Source: Scytalidium lignicola | Taxonomy: Eukaryota > Ascomycota > Leotiomycetes | Assembly: GCA_002812745.2 (NCBI GenBank) | Contig: NCSJ02000365.1 | Coordinates: 1-40,165, forward strand | Length of the DNA: 40,165 bases | Direction: 5' to 3' | Part shown: in pieces, positions 33,579 through 40,165 of the stretch | Layout: each line of letters begins with the position of its first letter | Numbering within the stretch: the stretch's first letter is position 1 | Notes under the pieces: generated by a model | What the model was told of the DNA's origin: nothing | Seen by the model: only the letters and a program-made list of their open reading frames with translations | The model's database searches: none | Position numbers and translations under genes: made by a program

Positions 33579-34923
33579 TATNAAAAAATATTTGTAACTG
33601 TTAGGATTTCCTAGTTTTTTTATTTAATTATAATTTATGAAAGGTTTTTGCTGAGTTAGTGGTGAGAGATGATTTTATACGTTCAACACGTTTACAAACC
33701 CCGCCCAGATGTTAGCATCGCCATTAAGGACGATAATTCACACCGAGATTCCTCGAGACATAACGGAGTTAACTCGATTTGTCAATTTTAGTCTCCGTTT
33801 ATTAATCCTAAATCAAAAGGAATACGTGGAGTTTAAAAGTCTCTACGACTCCGAGCGACGTATTGATTGGGGAGGCCGGATTTTGTTACAAATTTCGCCT
33901 CTTATGTGCAAGTGCCTTATTAAACGGGGGATTCTTCGATTACTATATCCTAACTAGACACTGGAGTATAAATTCGAACCAACCGGATATTATTTTGCAA
34001 AGTGATTTTAATATGTCCGCACGGTCCGATAGAGTACGACATTCGGAAAATCGTTCCCCCGTATCTCCGCAGTCTTTCTAATCTCCGGTGTTAAAAAGTC
34101 GAAGGTTGTTAAACGGCAATCTTAGTGGTCAACTTTCATCCCCATCAGCAGGAACGGGTTCGTAACTTTGTTGAGGTGAGCTCGTATTTGATTAGTACGA
34201 ATGGAATCATATCTGAGCGACTGACAAATCCAACACTCGCTCTTACAGAGTTTTCGTAAAGTTAAGGATGCCAGCACTAGAAACATCCTGCGAATCGCTA
34301 ACTGTATAAGGTTTAACTGGTAAAACATTACGGAAGGCGCCTAAATAAGCATAAATGCATTGATTTACTTACGTACATAGGGGTTAAGAGGACGGACGTA
34401 TCTCCTTTTCCACCACAGTCTAGAGCCACAAAGCTTCAAATGGGTCTCTAATGGTAACCATCAGATAATTTACTAGAATTGTAAACGTGCATCAACAGTT
34501 ATTACGGCAGTATTATATTAAATAAAAAGGAGCTATATACGATTTTCCCTGAAGTATATTCTATTCTCGGAATCCGCAAGACGACGATTGTGCATTATCT
34601 TGCGGGGGTAATTCACACCAATCGAAGTAGATAACACATAACTAATTAACTAACACTCTTGGAGAACAACTGTACAGTGGCCAAGCAAATTTATGTAGTG
34701 GCTAGAAGCCTTTAAACCCCTTATTCTTGGGAACGAGATAATTGAATAAAGAGATCCGACCTAGCGCTTAATAGTGCCGCTAATTAGGCTGCGAAGTGCT
34801 CTAGAGAGGGAAGCCAAACCCGGAAGACCAATCGTTTTCCTGTAAGTAAATGGCTGCAAGTGCTGGTTAGCGGATGACTCTAATCTGTTTACCAGCTACT
34901 CCGGTGTCTTAGAAAATGACAAT
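33579..34923. other. 1.3-kb intergenic region
   Basis: The promoter of the dehydrogenase lies at the left end and the 3' flank of the metallopeptidase at the right. Short ORFs have no recognisable motif. An ambiguous base at 33582 precedes an A-run. I see no inverted repeats or transposase remnant, though the scattered composition could hide an old repeat. Confidence 0.45.
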
Positions 34924-36055
34924 TTATCTTTCCTTACCCATTATAAACAAGGCCCAAGTATCAGCATTTGCTAATGCCGCTGAGGTATCATGAGCAGCAA
35001 GATTAGAACACTTTATAAAGCCGTAAGTCCTTTGGCCTTGGAACGGGCCGATTTGGGGTATTTGGTCAAGGGTGCCTTTGGAGTATTTATTGGCACCAAT
35101 ACGGTAAAAAGGGGTTTGCCTATATCTGATTGGTTTTGGATAGAGTGTTTGGGAGAAGAAGCGCTAGAGAAACGATTTTCTTTGGAGAGACATACCGACT
35201 TGGCCATTGACTTGGAAGGCCTTAGTATGAGTAAGCTCGTGGAGTATCACGCCTGGGAGGAGGTAGTAATTTTCGAGTGGCACTATTGGTTGCTGAGTGT
35301 TCCGGTATGGGTTTAAACTGCGACCTGCCACCGCGCCGGGCTTCACCGGGTCCCCGTACTGGTTGCAGATGATGACTTGGTCGAACCCGTCTCCGTCGGG
35401 AAATCTGAAGCCTCTTAGATTAGCTGTACACTGGAAACTGTCAGGCGTATTAGGAGGGACTGGAACGTAGAACGGTATATCGTTGGCCAATTCGTCGAAA
35501 ATAACTGTTATTGGTACTGCCTCGCAGGTATCAGGGCACGGCTGGCCTTCGTCGTCTTCTTTACATTGGGTTACGGCGCACTGCCTCCCGACTACTAGCG
35601 GATTGCGGACGCCGTGGAGATGATTGCTATTGCAATAAATGACTATCTTTTCGTTCTCTCCGATCTTCTGAAAACCATTCAATGCGTCTAAGACCGGGAG
35701 GCTTATTAGCAAACAAAACCAAGAAAAAATGGGCTTCAGCCTATTGTCCCATGGCTCTTTCTCTCTCTGTATGTGTCTTACCTCGTATTGCAGTCTGAGT
35801 GGCTGCACTCCCCTTATTATCGAATAACGTCAGCATCAATCTCTCAACCCTCTGGTCTTGAAATTGACCATCGGGATTCAGATTGGCTGCAGCTTGGCTG
35901 GCCGTGGCTATCATGTCTAACACCTCTAAGACAGCAGCTTGCACAAGGGGTAGTTGCTCATCCGTGCACTCCTGAATAGCCTCCACCAACGGCGGGGGGG
36001 CACCAAGAACGACAGCGACAGCCGCACATATCCAAATTAGTGCCGTTAGGAACAT
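34924..36055 (-). CDS. Secreted HExxH zinc metallopeptidase, about 321 aa
   Basis: Exons on the minus strand are 36055-35782, 35687-35192 and 35119-34924. Intron 1 (94 bp, GTAAGA to TTAG) is clear. A signal peptide (1-18, ending VLGAP) leads into a helical N-terminal region. The peptidase part has Cys-rich loops (CAVTQCKEDDEGQPCPDTC) and the zinc motif HELTH in GVILHELTHTKAF. The last exon is recognised by its sequence (TYGFIKCSNLA; ALANADTWALFIMG), which resembles the end of M35-like secreted peptidases. The aspzincin GTxDxxYG motif is absent, so the exact family is open. Intron 2 is uncertain: the best donor (GTATGT, after 35196) is out of phase, while a weaker one (GTCTCT, after 35192) is in phase. 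The end may also extend through GTAAGG at 34937. Probably an extracellular protease. Confidence 0.72.
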
Positions 36056-37567
36056 TATAAGATGAGATCAGGTTGAGAGCTCGGAGAGCTCGAAGTGAAA
36101 GAACAAGTGCAATAGTCGGGAAAATATGAAGCATAAGTAAACCTCAATGAGAACACTTATATTATTGGTTCAAATGTGATTTTTTGAAGTTTCACTCCAT
36201 TCTGAGAAGCGTGAATTATTATACTTTTCCATTGTTGTTTTCCTCACCGACTGCTGCAGGGCAAAGAGGAATCCAATTGCGCTCTTAGCAAGGGGTTACT
36301 TTGAAGAACTGGACCACTATGTTTCTATTATTAAACTTTTCATAAGAAGCTCAAATATAATTCAGTTATAAATGCCCATGATTATGTCTATTAACTAGAC
36401 GTGTATGACCATAGCTATTATCAGCATGCACAAAGTTGGCAGTGAACTTGCCCAATGCCGTATTCGCAATCAAGTAATAATGAAGCCATGCATTGATACA
36501 ACTACTATGCTTCCATTATTGGAACATTTGTCCTCGGCGTGCACAATTGCCGCTATTACCTCAGCCGTATCCATACAACTCGTATGATTGTAGCTGCTAG
36601 TACGGTGTCAGCCTGTTTGCACAATATTACTGTACAGTAATATTGAAGATGTAATCACCCCTGAGTATGAGGGAATAAATCACATAGTTTCAGGATGAAT
36701 CCTAGTCAAAAGAAGATGGCACAATGATTCTGATCCATGTTGTGACAAAATTAGATAGGAATACTCTCTAAAGTATGCAACTGTCTACTGTATACAATAA
36801 ATACATCAAACTTATGAGCCAGATGGATCCAGTTACTCGCTCGGAGGTACGCTCTTTGATCTTCTCCCAAGCAGCTAAAGAGAATCATGTAAAAATTCAA
36901 ACAAGAAAAATCAGAAAGCCTGTCAAGTACAATTAACCCAAAATACGTGTGGCTGGTGGTATGAGATCCTTTACGTTCATTTGGTGAGGTGACTATNAAA
37001 AAAAGTTAATTATACCACATTGCTGATACACCAACCACATGGTCCGGACCTTCTATCGAATCCTGGGGTAAGCACTACAGTACGAGTCGCGTAATTTATA
37101 TTAGATATAGTAACGATTGAGAATAAGAAAAATATGATCTCAGCTAAGCCAGATTCAATACACTCTTGCACTTGAAACTCTTATGTGGGCTTTGAGTAAG
37201 CGTACTGGCTAAAAGCTTCCGTCTTGAACCTTAATGCTAGCTTCTCTATTTTTAGATTATATTAGTTAGTCTTTGATTATTCAACTTTTTTGAGGAAGTC
37301 GACTTCCATCTCCGCATTATATGCTAGGCTTCTATTTCATGCAGGGCAGGGCACCATTTTTCAAATCTTCGCTCTGTTCTTAAAGTAGATCACACGATCT
37401 CTTTTATAGGATTATAGATGGACCAACCCAAGATAAAAAGGATAAATCTAGCTTCAACTAGAACTATGGTCAAAATAGCCGTGGAGATAGCATCTTTCTT
37501 TTTATTCTTCCTTTGACTCTCCTTCTATTCCCTCTATTTTTCATGAACTCAACTGCACAAGTCCAAA
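36056..37567. other. 1.5-kb divergent promoter region
   Basis: It lies between the starts of the metallopeptidase (minus) and the repetitive secreted protein (plus). AT-rich, with no gene recognised. It contains a 24-bp perfect palindrome (annotated separately) and an ambiguous base at 36997 directly before an A-run. Confidence 0.5.
36622..36645. repeat. 24-bp perfect palindrome
   Basis: The sequence CAATATTACTGT is followed directly by its reverse complement with no spacer. It lies 567 bp upstream of the metallopeptidase start and 923 bp upstream of the repetitive protein. A related word (TACAGTAATATT) occurs near 12340-12353. It could be a binding site for a dimeric regulator, a cruciform-prone site or chance in AT-rich DNA. 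Confidence 0.7.
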
Positions 37568-40165
37568 ATGCGTCAGCTTTTCTTCTCACCTCTCCTACTC
37601 ATATATCTCTTATGTTCTGCTCTAGTAGCAGATTCACNTTTTCTTCCATGCTCGCAAAGCCTCACCGCAAAAGCTCCATGATCTTCCAGAAATAAACTTG
37701 AACCCTCCAAGTACACCTGCATTCGAGGATCCAGCACTGCAGCTGACGAAACATCAAACTACCTTGATTACAACTTACATCATTTCGACGACATCTCCCA
37801 ATTTGCCTTCCTCTAGCAATTCCAATGAACTCGCGAATTTCTTAGGCAAAAGAGATGGTTCTTTTATCTCTTCACTTGATCAGTTAAGCTCAAACAGTGG
37901 ATCTTCAACCTTGCGCACCGTGTCTGCGGATTCTTCCATTTCTTCAACAACTGATAATGCAATCTCAGTCATTGGATTCTCAACAATCTCTGGTTCTATT
38001 GCTAGCGGGGTATCCACTGGTAGTGCTTCACTTTCTAATTCGTCGACTCGACCTGCTATATCAGTCAGTGGAATCTCAACGGTAGGCTCTTTGCCATCTG
38101 GTTCTTCTTTCACTATTACAATTTCGACGGATAACTCTTTGCCTTCTGGCTCTTCTACTGGAGCAATTTCGACAGGTGGTTCCTCATTTTCTGGTTCTTC
38201 TATTAGCAGAGTATCCACTGGTAGTTCTTCTTCAACTCAACCTGTTATATCAGTTGGTGGGATATCAACCGCAAGTATACTTTCTGGTTCTTCCATTAGT
38301 GGGCTATCAACTAAGAGCTCCTCTTTTCCTTTTGACTCTTCCACTAGTGGAGTGCCAACTGGGGGCTCCTCTTTACCTTCTGGTTCCACTCAACCTGCTA
38401 TATCAGTTGGTGGAATCTCAACCATAAGCGCTTTACCTTCTGGCTCTTTCACTAGTGGAGTATCAACTGGGGGCTCCTCTTTGCCTTCTGGTTCCACTCA
38501 ACCTGCTATATCTGTCGGTGGAATCTCAACTGTAAGTATACTTTCTGGCTCCTCGGCTAGTGGAGTATCAACTGGAAGCTCTTCTTTTCCTTCTGATTCA
38601 ACTCAACCTGCTATATCTGTCGGTGGAATCTCAACTGTAAGCATACCTTCAGGTTCTTCCATTAGTGGAGTATCCACTGGTAGTTCTTCACTTTCTAATT
38701 CGGCAACTCAAACTGTTATATCGGTCGGTGGAATCTCAACCGTATCCGACTTGCCTTCTGGTTCTTCTCCAACGCCTCCTCCGTCTGTCTCTCAGCCTTC
38801 TTCTGTATTTCCGTCATCGACAGATGGGGCGGGAGTTATAATTACCGGAGGCGGATCTACCATCACCCTCGGTCCACAGCAAACCACCGAGTCTGGCACA
38901 TTTGCAACTACTACCGAAAGCATAGCCGGACTTACCACCAATAGTGCAACAACAACGAGTGTTGACGGTCACCCAACTATTTTGCCTATCTGGATTCTAT
39001 CGCCCGGGATTGGTATCATAGTAGTACCGCAGGGAACAGTCTCACCAGGTATTGTTCCACCTCCTCAGGGATTTCCGCCACTTACTATCGGCTCTGACGG
39101 CAAGCCAACTGAGAAAGATTCGCCTACAGGAGGTGGTTCAAACCCAACTGGTGGTGGAGGGAACCCAACTGGTAAAGAAGGGAACCCAACAGGTAAAGGG
39201 GTGAATCCAACTGATAAAGGAGGAAACCCAACTGATAAAGGAGGAAACCCAACTGGTGGAGGAGGGAACCCGACTACCGGAGGAGGTTCAGACCCAACTT
39301 CAGGCTCGGAGTCGAATCCGACTTCAGCACCCTCATCAGAACCGTCATCAAATTCTTGCTCAACGACCACAGTATCTGAATGCACGCAAACTTGTGTTCC
39401 TACAACAGATGCATCAGGGAGTACTACCGAGTCTTGTGGTACACCTACTTGTACCCCTACTTCCGGCTGTTCCATCACGGCAACGACGATCACAGCAACG
39501 TCAGGGTCACTCTCGATTCCAACTTCGATCGGCGAGGCTACTGTATCTGCTGATGATTCTGGTTATACTTTTTCGCCAGTCGATCTTGGTGCTCTTTCAT
39601 CGATTCAAGCCTCTTTGATATCCGTCATAACTGCTGCTGGGCTTCCAGCCCCTGCCACTGCTACTGTTACTATTACTGCGGGATCGGCAAGTTCAACGGC
39701 CTCGTTGGCGTCTCAAAGCGTCAGTGAGTCGTCGGCATCGACATCCACATCAACATCATCACCGAGCATGACTGTGAACTGCCAGCAGACCATCCCCTCC
39801 AATGGCCCTTCACCTTCAGACGTAGCCAGCGCCATCAACGAGGGCATCCCCTTTTGGTGCGCGGAGGCCTTCAACGTCTCCGGCAGCGACCCGGGACTCA
39901 ATGTCTCAGGGAACGCCCTGGAAGAAGGGTTCAACGAGGACCTAAAGACCATCATTTTGTCACGCAACTCCCCAACGCGTAAGCTCAAACACTGCGTTGA
40001 CTTGTGTAAGGCCGTCAAAAGCACCTGTGTCCTCGGTAGCGGTGATTACGGCGGCATAGCCAGCATCGATGGCGAGAGCTGTAACATTACCAACACCAAC
40101 TACCCCAACAACCCGTTTACCCCCGGTGGAGGGTTCCCTGGTGCACCTCCAGCGCCAAGTTCGAG
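37568..40165 (+). CDS. Large secreted Ser/Gly-rich repetitive protein, partial at the 3' end
   Basis: The ATG at 37568 opens a clear signal peptide (MRQLFFSPLLLIYLLCSALV, then ADS). The frame is broken only by the ambiguous base at 37638 next to a T-run. If that base is spurious, the frame runs open to the window end with no stop. Modules in order: a pre-region ending in a dibasic Kex2-like site (LGKRDGS, about 37840-37860); a Ser/Gly region of 35-36-residue repeats (about 38040-38770); a hydrophobic collar (WILSPGIGIIVVPQG); short GNPTGK/GNPTDK repeats (39120-39300); a six-cysteine block (SSNSC to SGC, about 39345-39471); another Ser/Thr region; then a folded-looking domain with at least six cysteines (NCQQ, FWCAE, HCVDLC, TCVLG, SCNIT). 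I do not recognise the last domain. The layout suits a wall-associated or secreted adhesive or matrix protein. Function unknown. Confidence 0.75.
38046..38760 (+). repeat. Imperfect 105-108-bp coding tandem repeats
   Basis: The start of the unit (ACTCAACCTGCTATATC and variants) recurs at 38046, 38235, 38388, 38496, 38601 and 38706. The last four starts are 108, 105 and 105 bp apart; earlier spacings are 189 and 153 bp, also multiples of three. The unit encodes STQPAISVGGISTVS followed by an SGSS/SGVSTGSSS segment. Copies diverge at silent and conservative positions, most in the earlier units. Confidence 0.85.
39130..39295 (+). repeat. Short GNPT-type coding repeats
   Basis: About eight head-to-tail copies of an 18-21-bp unit encode GNPTGG, GNPTGK and GNPTDK variants in the repetitive secreted protein. 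Alternating Gly, Asn, Pro and charged Lys/Asp/Glu suggests a flexible linker between the Ser-rich region and the cysteine block. Confidence 0.8.

Noticed and set aside
34990..35316. A 108-codon plus-strand ORF.
   Set aside because: Antisense shadow of the metallopeptidase exons.
37513..37695. A 60-codon plus-strand ORF over the start of the repetitive secreted protein.
   Set aside because: It exists only because the N at 37638 is counted. The frame from ATG 37568 has a better signal peptide and a long continuation.
38046..39295. A CRISPR-like array, because of regular repeats.
   Set aside because: Eukaryotic context, repeats lie in a coding frame, and there are no unique spacers of uniform length.
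1..40165. tRNA or rRNA genes.
   Set aside because: I looked for T-loop words and paired acceptor arms and found none that fold convincingly. A covariance search would be needed to exclude them.

Overview
This window is eukaryotic, from a filamentous ascomycete (Pezizomycotina). The genes carry short introns (46-201 bp, mostly 46-115) with GTRNGT-like donors and CTRAC-like branch points. The gene content is typically fungal: a CFEM-PTH11 receptor, an Aly-type arrestin, GH55, and Ser/Thr-rich secreted proteins. I lean towards Leotiomycetes, but that is a weak inference.

Layout, left to right: (1) an alpha-arrestin with a PPxY motif, minus strand, 588-3341; (2) a 2.6-kb region with two doubtful small ORFs; (3) a four-BRCT Dpb11/Rad4/TopBP1 homologue, plus, 5977-8534; (4) an ADAL-type adenosine/N6-methyl-AMP deaminase, minus, 9583-11099; (5) a 2.8-kb region without a convincing gene; (6) a CFEM-rhodopsin (PTH11-like) receptor, plus, 13918-15870; (7) an ankyrin-repeat protein with a signal-like N-terminus, plus, 17558-18829; (8) an HSL-type alpha/beta hydrolase, minus, 19584-20762, with an apparent GC-AG intron; (9) a CorA-like two-TM protein, plus, 21324-22636, broken by two A-run frameshifts; (10) an FAD monooxygenase with an N-terminal NTF2-like region, plus, 23962-26066; (11) a 440-bp MITE with 93-bp inverted repeats; (12) a GH55-type beta-1,3-glucanase with a roughly 500-residue Ser/Thr linker, plus, 27985-32065; (13) a short-chain dehydrogenase, minus, 32718-33578; (14) a secreted HExxH metallopeptidase, minus, 34924-36055; (15) a large secreted repetitive protein, plus, 37568 to beyond the window end.

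The left part is housekeeping (trafficking adaptor, replication/checkpoint scaffold, purine salvage). From about 13.9 kb onward most genes face the environment: sensing, secreted hydrolases, wall or surface proteins and accessory redox enzymes. This half also has long AT-rich spacers and a transposable element. I see no core biosynthetic enzyme, so I do not call a metabolite cluster.

The assembly has a systematic feature. Nearly every N sits directly beside a homopolymer, and in two genes deleting the N gives a better reading frame. Frameshifts here should first be suspected as sequencing artefacts.
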